From assembly GCA_019114005.1 (NCBI GenBank), contig DXGH01000017.1, forward strand, positions 1 to 45,327: 45,327 nucleotides of DNA, read 5' to 3'. This stretch comes from Candidatus Acetatifactor stercoripullorum (GTDB taxonomy: Bacteria > Bacillota > Clostridia > Lachnospirales > Lachnospiraceae). The notes beneath the pieces are model-generated. The model saw only the letters and a program-made list of their open reading frames with translations, searched no databases and was not told where the DNA came from. A program made the position numbers and the translations under genes. Each line of letters begins with the position of its first letter. Position 1 is the first letter of the stretch. This document shows positions 8,654 to 17,226 of the stretch, piece by piece.

Positions 8654-9124
8654 TCATTCTCCTGATTCTGCCTGGGTCTGCTCCATCTGCGGATCCAGCC
8701 GCACAATCAGCTTGACGCCGCTGATGGCCATAATATCCACCACTGCCCCAACAGGAATCGCCGTCCCATCGTCAACGCTTCTGGCACTCCACTCCTGTCC
8801 GCCTACGGTAATCTGGCCGATTCCCTGGAGATTGTCAATCTCACTGATTACAATTCCCTGTCTGCCCACCAGACTTTCCACGTTGGTTCTCACCCGGTCT
8901 TTGTTAAAATACTTTACCGCCACAGGCCTGGTAAAATACAGCAAAAGCAAGGATACCACAAAAAACAGAATCACCTGCACAAACACAGGCGCCTGAAACG
9001 CAGCCGCAACAATGCACACAAGCGCTCCCCCTGCAAACCAGATGGTGGTAAGCCCCAGGGTAGCCGCCTCAATGCCGATGAAAAGAATCAGCAAAACCAG
9101 CCACAGAATCAACATTTCATTCAT
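8654..9124 (-). CDS. NfeD-family membrane protein (short form)
   Basis: A 156-aa protein with three to four hydrophobic segments in the first 75 residues (LILWLVLLILFIGIEAA, TIWFAGGALVCIVAAAF, VQVILFFVVSLLLLYF). A C-terminal OB-fold domain (about 85-150) includes LVGRQGIVISEI and VGGQEWSARS. This is the short NfeD type lacking the ClpP-like protease domain. NfeD OB domains are thought to interact with the partner SPFH protein. It is the first gene of the two-gene operon; 79 bp separate it from the SPFH gene, including a small GTGCCG/CGGCAC hairpin at 8590-8610. Confidence 0.92.
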   Translation of the reverse strand: MNEMLILWLVLLILFIGIEAATLGLTTIWFAGGALVCIVAAAFQAPVFVQVILFFVVSLLLLYFTRPVAVKYFNKDRVRTNVESLVGRQGIVISEIDNLQGIGQITVGGQEWSARSVDDGTAIPVGAVVDIMAISGVKLIVRLDPQMEQTQAESGE

Positions 9125-9197
9125 GCAATCGCTCCCTTTTCCATAGTGCCAGGTCTTATTATTGTCACCTGTCTTTTTTCTTTTAAACTATGAATTC

Positions 9198-9226
9198 AGT
9201 TTACTACAAATTCCCCCTGCTGGCAA
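9198..9226 (-). promoter_or_regulatory. Promoter of the NfeD-SPFH operon
   Basis: TTGCCA (9221-9226), a 17-bp spacer and TAAACT (9198-9203) on the minus strand, about 70 bp upstream of the NfeD start. Confidence 0.55.
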
Positions 9227-9287
9227 TTCTTTTTCTGGCACGATAGAAGTTTTATCGTTCATTCACGGACATCTCTGCACTTTTGGA

Positions 9288-9345
9288 AAAAAATGAGAGC
9301 ATTTCGCAGAATACTCTATTCCGCAGAATGCTCTCGCCTTTTTAT
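9288..9345. terminator. Terminator of the SleB-like gene
   Basis: Inverted repeat GAGAGCATT (9295-9303) / AATGCTCTC (9327-9335), with extra pairing inside (GAAT/ATTC). It is flanked by A-run and T-run on opposite sides, so it can terminate in either direction; the minus-strand cell-wall hydrolase gene ends just before it. Confidence 0.75.
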
Positions 9346-9357
9346 TTTATGCTGACC

Positions 9358-10437
9358 TTAGTAAAATACATGATTGCCGATCACCAGACCGTCGCGGCCA
9401 TTGTTCCGCCGGAAATGTGTCAGGTCTCCTACGTTGGAGTTGCCGGCTATGGCGTCCTCCGCCGCCTGAATACAGCTTGCGGAAATATTGCCGGATTCAT
9501 ATACACGGTTCAGTTTACCGCTCATGGCAGGCGTAAACTGGCCGGAAGCGTAAATCACACCATGGATGCTGTCGGGGTATGCGCCGCTTCTCACACGGTT
9601 CATAACCACTGCGCCAACCGCAAGCTGGCCTTCGTAGCTCTCGCCCCCTGCCTCACATTGAATCAGGGCAGCCAAAAGCATGGTAGTGTCCGCATCCGTT
9701 GTATATTCGCCGTAGTTGACATGGCGCTTTGCCTCCTGCTCGGCTGCTTCCCTGGCTTTAATCTCTTCCATGGTCTCACCCGCATCAATCTGAAAATCCA
9801 GGGCTGTAAACTCTGCAGATACATAGCCGTCTTCTCCGTTATAGTCAATGCAGACCCATCCATCCTCCCGGTTTTCCAAAACCTCCACGATCTCTCCCTT
9901 GGGAAGCAGACCCAGTGTGGAGGCCTCTGTATTGGGCTGTGTTCTCACTCTCACAGTCTCTGTGTCTGCAATGGTTGCAATCATCTTTCCCACATCGTTT
10001 GCCAGGGCTTCTGCCTCCTCGTCAAACAGAAGATATTCATCCTTCGCCCAGCCAATGATGTTTCCCGACTGCAGCTTGGTCCAGCCATCCTTTCTTTCCA
10101 GAATGGTGCCTCCGCAGTCCTTGTACAGCATTCCGACCTTTTCGGCCTCTTCGCTGGCTTCACTTCTCACGTTCAGAGTATTTTTCACGTTGGCCATAAC
10201 CAGGGTGGATTTTTCCTCGTCTGCAGTGAGATTTAAGTTTAATTCCTTTGCCGTAGCGTTTAAAAGCTCCGTCGTATTTGTTGCGCCGGGATCCAATATG
10301 GCCGCTACGCCTCCGCTTATTTCATCCAGGTAATTATCTGAGCTGCCAGCCTGTACGGTCATGCCTGTCTGTGCAAGCAGGGATACGGATACCGCAAATC
10401 CTGCAAGCCCCACAAGCAGCCTTTTGCTTCCTGCCAT
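9358..10437 (-). CDS. Secreted cell-wall hydrolase: SH3b repeats plus SleB/CwlJ-type hydrolase domain
   Basis: A 359-aa exported protein. The signal peptide is clear (MAGSKRLLVGLAGFAVSVSL, cleavage near VQA-GSS, about residue 31). Two bacterial SH3 domains follow, at about 85-135 (NTLNVRSEASEEAEKVGML) and 155-215 (VRVRTQPNTEASTLGLL), and probably bind peptidoglycan. A Hydrolase_2 domain follows at about 245-355 (LLAALIQCEAGGESYEGQLAVGAVVMNRV), related to the spore-cortex lytic enzymes SleB and CwlJ, with the expected glutamate in QCEAGGE. The start ATG at 10437 follows GGAGGT by 7 bp; a longer frame starting with TTG at 10455 would overlap that ribosome binding site. A general autolysin or a germination enzyme are both possible; the SH3 domains favour a vegetative wall role. 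Confidence 0.92.
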   Translation of the reverse strand: MAGSKRLLVGLAGFAVSVSLLAQTGMTVQAGSSDNYLDEISGGVAAILDPGATNTTELLNATAKELNLNLTADEEKSTLVMANVKNTLNVRSEASEEAEKVGMLYKDCGGTILERKDGWTKLQSGNIIGWAKDEYLLFDEEAEALANDVGKMIATIADTETVRVRTQPNTEASTLGLLPKGEIVEVLENREDGWVCIDYNGEDGYVSAEFTALDFQIDAGETMEEIKAREAAEQEAKRHVNYGEYTTDADTTMLLAALIQCEAGGESYEGQLAVGAVVMNRVRSGAYPDSIHGVIYASGQFTPAMSGKLNRVYESGNISASCIQAAEDAIAGNSNVGDLTHFRRNNGRDGLVIGNHVFY

Positions 10438-10528
10438 TTTCTTTACCTCCAACAAATTTGAACCGTTAAAAAATATATCACTTTTTTAACTAATTTATTA
10501 CAGATTTGTTAAATTTGTTACGCAGGTT

Positions 10529-10557
10529 ATCATAGCAGAAGCTTTTTTTTTTGTCAA
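10529..10557 (-). promoter_or_regulatory. Promoter of the SleB-like gene
   Basis: TTGACA (10552-10557), a 17-bp A-rich spacer and TATGAT (10529-10534) on the minus strand. The 5' leader then contains an AT-only palindrome, GTTAAAAAA/TTTTTTAAC (about 10465-10490). Confidence 0.8.
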
Positions 10558-10641
10558 GTCAATGTTTTATGATTTTATTTTCCTGTTTTTCCCTTCCAGG
10601 CTGCAACACTTTAAACATCCATTGACAAAGCCTTGCCAGGA

Positions 10642-11439
10642 CTACATATCCCGGGATTTTTGGATACATGCCTCCATGGCATCCATCACAGCGGCGCGCA
10701 GGCCCTTTTCCTCTAATACCTTCACCGCCTGGATGGTAGTGCCGCCCGGCGAACACACCATATCCTTCAGCTCTCCAGGATGTCTGCCGGTTTCCAGCAC
10801 CATCCGCGCGCTTCCCAAAACGGCCTGGGCAGCAAATTCATAAGCCTGGTTTCTTGGCATACCCTCCGCCACCGCCTCGTCGGCCATGGCCTCGATAAAC
10901 AGAAACACATACGCAGGAGCGCTGCCGCTTACGCCTACCACCACATCCATCAGGCGTTCCGGCACCACACTGGCCCGTCCAAAGGAGCGCATCAAGCTTA
11001 ACACCTGTGAAAGCTCTTCTTCCGTCACATTCTCTCCCGCACAGACGCCTGTGCAGCCCTCCAGCACCAGAGCCGGGGTGTTTGGCATACAGCGGATTAT
11101 TTTAAGCTCCGGTCGTCCGAAAGCCTCCGACAGATAACGCAGGTCCTTTCCTGCGGCAATGCTCACAATCAACGTTTCTTCCCACACAGCATCCTTGATC
11201 TGCGCAATTACCTCCGGCAGGAATACAGGCTTTACTGCTAAAAATAAAATGTCCGCTTTCTCCGCCACTTCCCTGTTGGTCTCAGCCACCAAGATATGAT
11301 ATTTTTCTCTTACCCTTTCCCTGGTTTCCCTGGTTTTAGCCGAGCCTATCATATCCTCCGGCTGCGCCGCATTCTTTGCCAGCATACCGCCGATCATGGC
11401 ACATGCCATATTTCCCAGTCCGATAAATCCTATTTTCAT
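10642..11439 (-). CDS. proC: Pyrroline-5-carboxylate reductase
   Basis: Last step of proline synthesis: NAD(P)H-dependent reduction of pyrroline-5-carboxylate. The 265-aa protein shows the N-terminal Rossmann motif GFIGLGNMACAMIGG and AVKPVFLPEVI. The conserved C-terminal dimerisation/active-site block contains GVSGSAPAYVFLFIEAMADEAV and HPGELKDMVCSPGGTTI. I place the start at the ATG giving MKIGFIGLG; in-frame alternatives are GTG at 11445, ATG at 11451 and ATG at 11457. The GGAG at 11452-11455 has best spacing to the GTG, so the true N-terminus may be two residues longer. Immediately upstream is a palindromic block that duplicates this start region. Confidence 0.93.
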   Translation of the reverse strand: MKIGFIGLGNMACAMIGGMLAKNAAQPEDMIGSAKTRETRERVREKYHILVAETNREVAEKADILFLAVKPVFLPEVIAQIKDAVWEETLIVSIAAGKDLRYLSEAFGRPELKIIRCMPNTPALVLEGCTGVCAGENVTEEELSQVLSLMRSFGRASVVPERLMDVVVGVSGSAPAYVFLFIEAMADEAVAEGMPRNQAYEFAAQAVLGSARMVLETGRHPGELKDMVCSPGGTTIQAVKVLEEKGLRAAVMDAMEACIQKSRDM

Positions 11440-11605
11440 TTTCACACTCATCTCCATTCCGAAGCGTAGCGTAGGAATCGCGCAATAGAAATTCGCGCAG
11501 GCGATTTCTATTGTCGCATCAAGGCTTATTTGTGACGCTTCGGCACAAATAAGCCGTGTGAAAAATCAGCACATCAGTGTGATTTTTCACACTGATCTCC
11601 ATTCT
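11440..11605. repeat. Palindromic insertion flanked by duplicated proC start region
   Basis: Three strong inverted repeats stand in a row: CAATAGAAAT/ATTTCTATTG (11483-11492 with 11504-11513), GGCTTATTTGTG/CACAAATAAGCC (11523-11534 with 11544-11555) and GTGTGAAAAATCA/TGATTTTTCACAC (11556-11568 with 11580-11592). An outer pair, CCGAAGCGT and ACGCTTCGG, encloses the first. The block is bracketed by near-identical copies of the proC ribosome-binding/start region (TTCACACTCATCTCCATTC and TTCACACTGATCTCCATTC on the plus strand). This looks like a small non-coding palindromic element inserted with target duplication in the proC leader. It could also act as the terminator of the methyltransferase gene. 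Confidence 0.7.
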
Positions 11606-11638
11606 TTTCACAGCTTAAGTCTCCATTTGCGTAAAGCA

Positions 11639-12427
11639 TTACACATGTCTCTGTCTGTGGGTCTCATACAGCAAAAGAGCCGCTGCAACGGCAGCGTTGA
11701 GGGATTCCACCCTCCCCTCCATGGGAATCTTTACATAGGAATCTGCCAGCTTCGCCGTATCCCTCCGCAGTCCCTTGCCCTCGTTGCCGATGAGAAAGGC
11801 GGTAGGTCCCCGAAAGGAAAGCCTGTTGTAATAGGTCTCCCCTTCCAGATGCGCGGCATAGACGGCAATCCCATTTTTATGCAGATCATTGACAGCATTC
11901 CTCAAATCTCCGGCATACACAAAGGGCACTCTGTAAATGGACCCCATAGTGGCCCGGACTACCTTGGGATTAAAGATATCCACCGTGTCGGAGCTCATAA
12001 TAACACCCGTTATTCCAGCTCCCTCACCGGTCCGAAACATGGTTCCAAGATTCCCGGGATCCTGTAAGTCCTCCACCACCAAAAGCAGCGGATTGCCCTT
12101 CTTTAAAATATTCTCTATATCATATTTGGGCTGTCTCAAAACTGTCAATATTCCCTGAGGAGACTGGGTATCCGACATCTTGGCAAATACATTGGAGGAA
12201 ACCGTCTCGTATCCTGTCTGCTGCAGTTTCTTCCATATAAATGAGTTTCCCTTTGCCCGCTCCAAGGCATCCTGTGACAGAAATACCTCTTTTATGTCGT
12301 CTGCAGGGGCTTCCTCAAACATTTTAAAGCCCTCTGTCGTAAACACCCCTGCCTGCCTGCGTTCCTTTGCCTTACTCTGCCACTGTACGATCTGCTTTAC
12401 TTTTGCGTTTGCACTGCTTGTGATCAT
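11639..12427 (-). CDS. TrmH/SpoU-family RNA 2'-O-methyltransferase
   Basis: A 262-aa SAM-dependent rRNA ribose methyltransferase resembling the RlmB / YsgA / TsnR group. An N-terminal substrate-binding domain (about 1-95, ITSSANAKVKQIVQ) precedes the knotted SPOUT domain. The three SPOUT motifs are intact: EDLQDPGNLGTMFRTGEGAG (motif 1, with the catalytic Asn/Arg), FLIGNEGKGLR (motif 2) and IPMEGRVESLNAAVAAALLLYE (motif 3, SAM-binding knot). The target nucleotide cannot be read from sequence. It has its own space between the pfkA terminator and the palindromic block. Confidence 0.92.
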   Translation of the reverse strand: MITSSANAKVKQIVQWQSKAKERRQAGVFTTEGFKMFEEAPADDIKEVFLSQDALERAKGNSFIWKKLQQTGYETVSSNVFAKMSDTQSPQGILTVLRQPKYDIENILKKGNPLLLVVEDLQDPGNLGTMFRTGEGAGITGVIMSSDTVDIFNPKVVRATMGSIYRVPFVYAGDLRNAVNDLHKNGIAVYAAHLEGETYYNRLSFRGPTAFLIGNEGKGLRRDTAKLADSYVKIPMEGRVESLNAAVAAALLLYETHRQRHV

Positions 12428-12448
12428 TTTTCTTTTCCCTGCGTCTTT

Positions 12449-12486
12449 AAAAAAGCGGTCCGCCTTTAAAAGCAGAACCGCTTTAT
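12449..12486 (-). terminator. Terminator after dnaE-pfkA
   Basis: Minus-strand hairpin AAAGCGGTtCTGC / GGCGGACCGCTTT followed by TTTTTT, directly downstream of the pfkA stop. Confidence 0.85.
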
Positions 12487-12499
12487 CCTAACTTTGTCC

Positions 12500-13474
12500 T
12501 TAAACAGCCAGTAAATGGGCTATCTCAAACTGATACTCGTTAATGCCCTTTTCCATGTTCAGCGCATCCTCAATATCAAAATCAACAAACTCGCCGTGCT
12601 GATAACCAACCACCCGGTTGGTTTTGCCCTCCAGAAGCACATCTACCGCATAAGCGCCCATAATGGACGCATAATATCGATCCTTTGCAGTGGGACTGCC
12701 TCCACGCTGCATATAGCCCAATATGGTGGCTCTGGTCTCAATACCTGTGGCAGCCTCTATTCTCCGGGCCATGGATGTGGAATGTCCGATGCCCTCTGCA
12801 TTGATGATAATGTGATGGGTTTTCCCTCTTTTCCGGTTATTAATGATATTGTTAATGATGTTCTGTTCGTTAAAATCATATTTTTCCGGAAGCAGAATAT
12901 CCTCCGCACCATTTGCTATGCCACACCAGAGTGCGATATATCCGGCATTTCTTCCCATTACCTCGATGATACTGCATCTCTCATGAGAGGAGGAGGTGTC
13001 CTTTACCTTGTCGATGGCCTGCATTGCCGTGTTTACCGCAGTGTCAAAGCCGATGGTATACTCTGTACAGGCAATGTCCAGGTCAATGGTGCCCGGAAGT
13101 CCTATGGTGTTGACGCCCAATCTGGACAAGGCCTGCGCTCCTCTGTAGGAGCCGTCTCCTCCGATGACCACAATGCCGTCGATCCCATGCTTTTTGCAGA
13201 TTTCAGCGCCCTTCTGCTGCCCCTCCGGTGTTTTGAATTCCAGACAGCGTGCCGTTCCCAGAATTGTACCGCCTCTTTGGATAATGTCGGAAACATTGCG
13301 CGCTTCCATATCTATAATCTCTTCATTTAAAAGACCCTGATAGCCCTTCTTGATTCCCTTTACCTTGATACCTCTCGCAATGGCCGTACGAACCACCGCA
13401 CGTATTGCGGCGTTCATGCCAGGAGCGTCTCCTCCACTGGTCAGGACGCCAATCGTCTTAATTTCATTTGCCAT
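12500..13474 (-). CDS. pfkA: ATP-dependent 6-phosphofructokinase
   Basis: Commits fructose-6-phosphate to glycolysis. The 324-aa length is typical. The sequence shows the ATP-binding GGDAPGMNAAIRAVVR (residues 14-29) and GGDGSYRGA; GGDGS is the ATP-type rather than the GGDD of pyrophosphate enzymes. The catalytic loop and substrate motifs follow (FDTAVNTAMQAIDKV, EVMGRNAGYIA, LGYMQRGGSPTAKDR). The usual TIDNDI catalytic motif reads TIDLDI here: both aspartates are retained and the intervening Asn is Leu. The gene follows dnaE with a 42-bp gap and a good ribosome binding site, so the two are probably cotranscribed. Confidence 0.96.
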   Translation of the reverse strand: MANEIKTIGVLTSGGDAPGMNAAIRAVVRTAIARGIKVKGIKKGYQGLLNEEIIDMEARNVSDIIQRGGTILGTARCLEFKTPEGQQKGAEICKKHGIDGIVVIGGDGSYRGAQALSRLGVNTIGLPGTIDLDIACTEYTIGFDTAVNTAMQAIDKVKDTSSSHERCSIIEVMGRNAGYIALWCGIANGAEDILLPEKYDFNEQNIINNIINNRKRGKTHHIIINAEGIGHSTSMARRIEAATGIETRATILGYMQRGGSPTAKDRYYASIMGAYAVDVLLEGKTNRVVGYQHGEFVDFDIEDALNMEKGINEYQFEIAHLLAV

Positions 13475-13516
13475 GCCGTTACCTCCTAAAGTAATCCTTT
13501 CCTCTGATCATTTATT

Positions 13517-16500
13517 TTAATCTATTTCCTGACGGTTTTCAATAGGTTTCGTTAGAAATTTAACATTTTCCTGTCCAAACAAGGTATCCAGCCTTTCTTT
13601 CAGCTCTTCGTCCCAATTCACCCTCAGGTTGGGTGGAAGGACTTTAAAGCCCCGGGTGCTTCGCAGGAAAATGACCACATCATCATTCCCATCCGAATCG
13701 GCAATGGCGGAGAGTAACTCCCCTTCCCGTCTCACATAGGTTTCCTCATCCGGAAACTGCACCCACACACCGTTTGGCACCTTCCGAAGCGGCTCTCCCG
13801 GGGTCCGGGCAGCTCCCCCGTAAGGCCTTGTCCTACGATCCCTTTCCGCATAAGGCCGTCCGGCTCTGCCGCCCCCGTCCTTTGCCGCTCCATAGCCGCT
13901 GCGGCCTCTGCCAAGAAGGCTGCCGTCCCGTTCCACATCCGCAAAGGATACGATCTGTTCGCAGATCAGCTTTCCGTCCTTTTCCTCCTCTAAGGACACC
14001 CTCCCTTTCACAAAGACCTTGCCGTCCTCCATAAGCAGTGCGGAGTATTTTTCATAATCCTTGGGGAATACCACAACCTCTACAGTTCCCACCAGATCCT
14101 CTATATTGAGAAAGGCCATCACCTTATCATTTTTCGTATATTTTATGGTCTTGTCTGCAATCAGTCCGCCAATCACTGCTGAAGCCTGGTCTGTAACCCT
14201 CACCGCTCCTGTTTCCTCATCCAGGGCAAAGTCATTGGTGGTGTTGGTAATATTTTGCTCCCAAAGCTTCTGGTATTCCTCCAAAGGATGCCCGCTGATA
14301 TAAATGCCCAGCACCTCTTTTTCGAAGGCAAGGAGCATTTCCTTAGGATATTCCCCCACATCCGGCATACGGATGTCAAATTCCTCCTTGGTTTCCTCCG
14401 ATGCAATGTCAAACAAGGAAATCTGCCCTGCCAGATTGCTCTTCTTATCCTTGGTTATGTGGTCTAAAATCTGCACATACACACTCATAAACTGCTTTCT
14501 GGTTCCGCCCAGGCTGTCAAGGGCTCCCGCCTTAATGAAATTCTCAATGGCGCGCTTATTCATATCCTTATCCGCCATGCGGGTAATAAAATCCTTCAGG
14601 TTTGTGAAGGGCCCTCTCTCCTTTCTCTCCTGCACGATCCCCTCGATCACAGGACGTCCCACACTCTTAATTGCAGTCAGGGCATAGCGTATCTTTCCTC
14701 CCGTAACAGAAAAGCCAGCCTCCCCCTGATTGATATCCGGCGGAAGAAGTTCAATCCCCATACTTCTGCAGGTCAAAATATATTCCGAGACCTTTTTGGG
14801 ATTGTCGATGACAGAGGTCAAAAGAGCCGCCATAAATTCCACCGGGTAATAATATTTCAGGTAGGCCGTCTGATAGGAAACCACCGCATAGCAGGCCGCA
14901 TGGGACTTATTAAAGGCGTACTTGGCGAAGTCCATCATATCATTATAAATCTGTCCTGCAGTCTGCTCGCTGATGCCGTTCGCAATACACCCGGGAACCC
15001 CTTCCTCCTCATTGCCATAGATGAAATTGGCTCTCTCCTTCTCCATGACGGACTGCTTCTTCTTGCTCATGGCCCGGCGCACCAGGTCGCTGCGCCCCAG
15101 GGTATATCCCCCCAGATCCCTCACAATCTGCATCACCTGCTCCTGATACACAATACAGCCGTAGGTGGGGGCCAGAATAGGCTCCAGCTGGGGACAGGAA
15201 TAAGCCACCGCACTGTGGTTGTTCTTGCCCTTGATATATTTGGGGATAAAATCCATAGGGCCCGGCCGGTACAGAGAGATTCCTGCGATAATGTCCTCCA
15301 GGCTCTGGGGACGAAGCTCCTTCATAAAGTTTTTCATGCCGGCACTCTCCAGCTGAAAAATGCCTTCCGTTTTTCCTGTGCCGATAGAGGCAAGCACCTT
15401 GGGATCATCGTAATCAATATGATCAATATCAATATGCTGTCCCGTGGTTTTCTCCACAAATTCCACAGCGTCATGAATCACCGTCAGGGTCCGAAGCCCC
15501 AGAAAATCCATCTTTAAAAGCCCCAGCTCTTCCAGCGTAGTCATGGTAAACTGGGTGGTGATGGAGCCGTCGGCCCCTCTGGAAAGGGGCACAAATTCCT
15601 CCGCCGCCTTCTGGCAGATCACCACTCCCGCAGCGTGCATAGAGGTGTGTCTTGGCAGCCCCTCCAAACGCTTGCACATATCAATGAGATAATGCACCTG
15701 CTCGTCCTCATGATACAGCTTCCTAAATTCCGGATTCATCTCCAGCGCCCGGTCTATGGTGATGTTCAGCTCGTTGGGCACCATCTTGGCAATGGAATCC
15801 ACAAAGGCATAGGGCAGGTCCATCACTCTCCCCACATCCCGGATCACACCCTTGGCCGCCAGCGTACCAAAGGTGACGATCTGCACCACCTTGTCAGAGC
15901 CGTATTTCCTTCCCACATAATCGATTACCTCCTGCCTGCGTTCAAAGCAGAAGTCAATATCGATATCGGGCATGGACACACGCTCCGGGTTTAGGAACCG
16001 CTCAAAGAGCAGATTGTATTTTATAGGATCAATATTGGTAATTTTCAGGCAGTAGGACACAATGCTCCCCGCCGCGGACCCCCGTCCGGGCCCCACAGGT
16101 ATGCCGTTATTTCTGGCATAGTTGATAAAATCCCACACAATGAGGAAATAGTCCACATAGCCCATGGTGCGGATTACAGAAAGCTCATAGTCAAGGCGCT
16201 CCCGCAGCGTCTGTCCCGTATCTCCCGCAGGCTTGCTGCCGTCGCCGTAGCGTTCTGAAAGTCCCTCGTCGCAGAGCTTATTTAAGTAAGACCAGGAATC
16301 ATATCCCTCTGGCACTTCATATTTGGGCAGCTTTGTCACTCCAAATTCGATTTCCACATTGCAGCGGTCCGCAATAGCCTGGGTGTTCTCCACAGCCTCC
16401 CAGGCATAGGGAAACAAAGCCTTCATCTCCTCCTCACTCTTCACATAATACTGTCCGCCCTCATAGCGCATTCTGTCCTCATCCGCCAGCTTTTTCCCGG

Positions 16501-17176
16501 TCTGCAGGCACAGCAGAATGTCATGGGAATCTGCATCCTGGGCGTAGGTATAGTGAACATCGTTTGTGGCCGCCAGAGGAATATCCAGCTCCTTACTCAG
16601 CTTTAACAGCTCCGTGTTCACAAGCCGCTGCTCCGGAATCCCATGATCCTGCAGCTCCAGGAAGAAATTGCCTTTCCCAAAGCAGTCCTCATATTTTTTC
16701 GCGGCCTTCTCCGCTTCCTCTCTCTGGCCCTTTACCAGATTGCGCTGCACCTCCCCGGCCAGACAGGCGGAAAGGGCAATAATCCCTTCATGAAACTGGT
16801 TTAAAAGCTCCATATCCACCCGGGGCTTATAATAATAGCCCTCCGTAAAGCCGCGGCTTACAATCTTCATCAGATTGGCATAGCCCGTATTATTCTCCGC
16901 CAGAAGCACCAAATGGTAATAGCGGTCCTCTCCGCCCGTAAGCTCCTTGTCAAATCTGGAGTTTGGAGCCACATATACCTCACAGCCGATAATCGGCTTG
17001 ATGCCCGCCGCTTTTGCTTCCTTATAAAAGTCAATTACGCCATACATCACGCCATGATCCGTTATGGCGGCGCTGTTCATGCCAAGCTCCTTTACCCGGG
17101 AGACATATTCCTTTATCTTGTTGGAACCGTCCAGCAGAGAGTATTCTGTGTGGACGTGAAGATGTGCAAATGCCAT
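13517..17176 (-). CDS. dnaE: DNA polymerase III alpha subunit (DnaE type)
   Basis: C-family replicative polymerase of 1219 aa. The PHP domain is at about 1-210 (HLHVHTEYSLLDG, ITDHGVMYG, NDVHYT). The palm/catalytic core carries GPGRGSAAGS (about 362-371) and the catalytic aspartates in PDIDIDF (about 404 and 406) and KMDFLGLRTL (about 557), matching the E. coli triad. Helix-hairpin-helix and finger regions follow, then an OB-fold (about 990-1075) for single-stranded DNA. A Gly/Arg/Tyr-rich unstructured linker follows at about 1084-1136. The last 83 residues form a compact acidic/basic domain. Clostridia normally also have PolC; DnaE then extends primers and does lagging-strand or translesion work. 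The start follows a GAAAGGAGC ribosome binding site. Confidence 0.96.
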   Translation of the reverse strand: MAFAHLHVHTEYSLLDGSNKIKEYVSRVKELGMNSAAITDHGVMYGVIDFYKEAKAAGIKPIIGCEVYVAPNSRFDKELTGGEDRYYHLVLLAENNTGYANLMKIVSRGFTEGYYYKPRVDMELLNQFHEGIIALSACLAGEVQRNLVKGQREEAEKAAKKYEDCFGKGNFFLELQDHGIPEQRLVNTELLKLSKELDIPLAATNDVHYTYAQDADSHDILLCLQTGKKLADEDRMRYEGGQYYVKSEEEMKALFPYAWEAVENTQAIADRCNVEIEFGVTKLPKYEVPEGYDSWSYLNKLCDEGLSERYGDGSKPAGDTGQTLRERLDYELSVIRTMGYVDYFLIVWDFINYARNNGIPVGPGRGSAAGSIVSYCLKITNIDPIKYNLLFERFLNPERVSMPDIDIDFCFERRQEVIDYVGRKYGSDKVVQIVTFGTLAAKGVIRDVGRVMDLPYAFVDSIAKMVPNELNITIDRALEMNPEFRKLYHEDEQVHYLIDMCKRLEGLPRHTSMHAAGVVICQKAAEEFVPLSRGADGSITTQFTMTTLEELGLLKMDFLGLRTLTVIHDAVEFVEKTTGQHIDIDHIDYDDPKVLASIGTGKTEGIFQLESAGMKNFMKELRPQSLEDIIAGISLYRPGPMDFIPKYIKGKNNHSAVAYSCPQLEPILAPTYGCIVYQEQVMQIVRDLGGYTLGRSDLVRRAMSKKKQSVMEKERANFIYGNEEEGVPGCIANGISEQTAGQIYNDMMDFAKYAFNKSHAACYAVVSYQTAYLKYYYPVEFMAALLTSVIDNPKKVSEYILTCRSMGIELLPPDINQGEAGFSVTGGKIRYALTAIKSVGRPVIEGIVQERKERGPFTNLKDFITRMADKDMNKRAIENFIKAGALDSLGGTRKQFMSVYVQILDHITKDKKSNLAGQISLFDIASEETKEEFDIRMPDVGEYPKEMLLAFEKEVLGIYISGHPLEEYQKLWEQNITNTTNDFALDEETGAVRVTDQASAVIGGLIADKTIKYTKNDKVMAFLNIEDLVGTVEVVVFPKDYEKYSALLMEDGKVFVKGRVSLEEEKDGKLICEQIVSFADVERDGSLLGRGRSGYGAAKDGGGRAGRPYAERDRRTRPYGGAARTPGEPLRKVPNGVWVQFPDEETYVRREGELLSAIADSDGNDDVVIFLRSTRGFKVLPPNLRVNWDEELKERLDTLFGQENVKFLTKPIENRQEID

Positions 17177-17226
17177 ACCGCTGCTCCTTTCATCCTATTT
17201 TTTGCGTTGATTGCCTCTGGCAGAAG

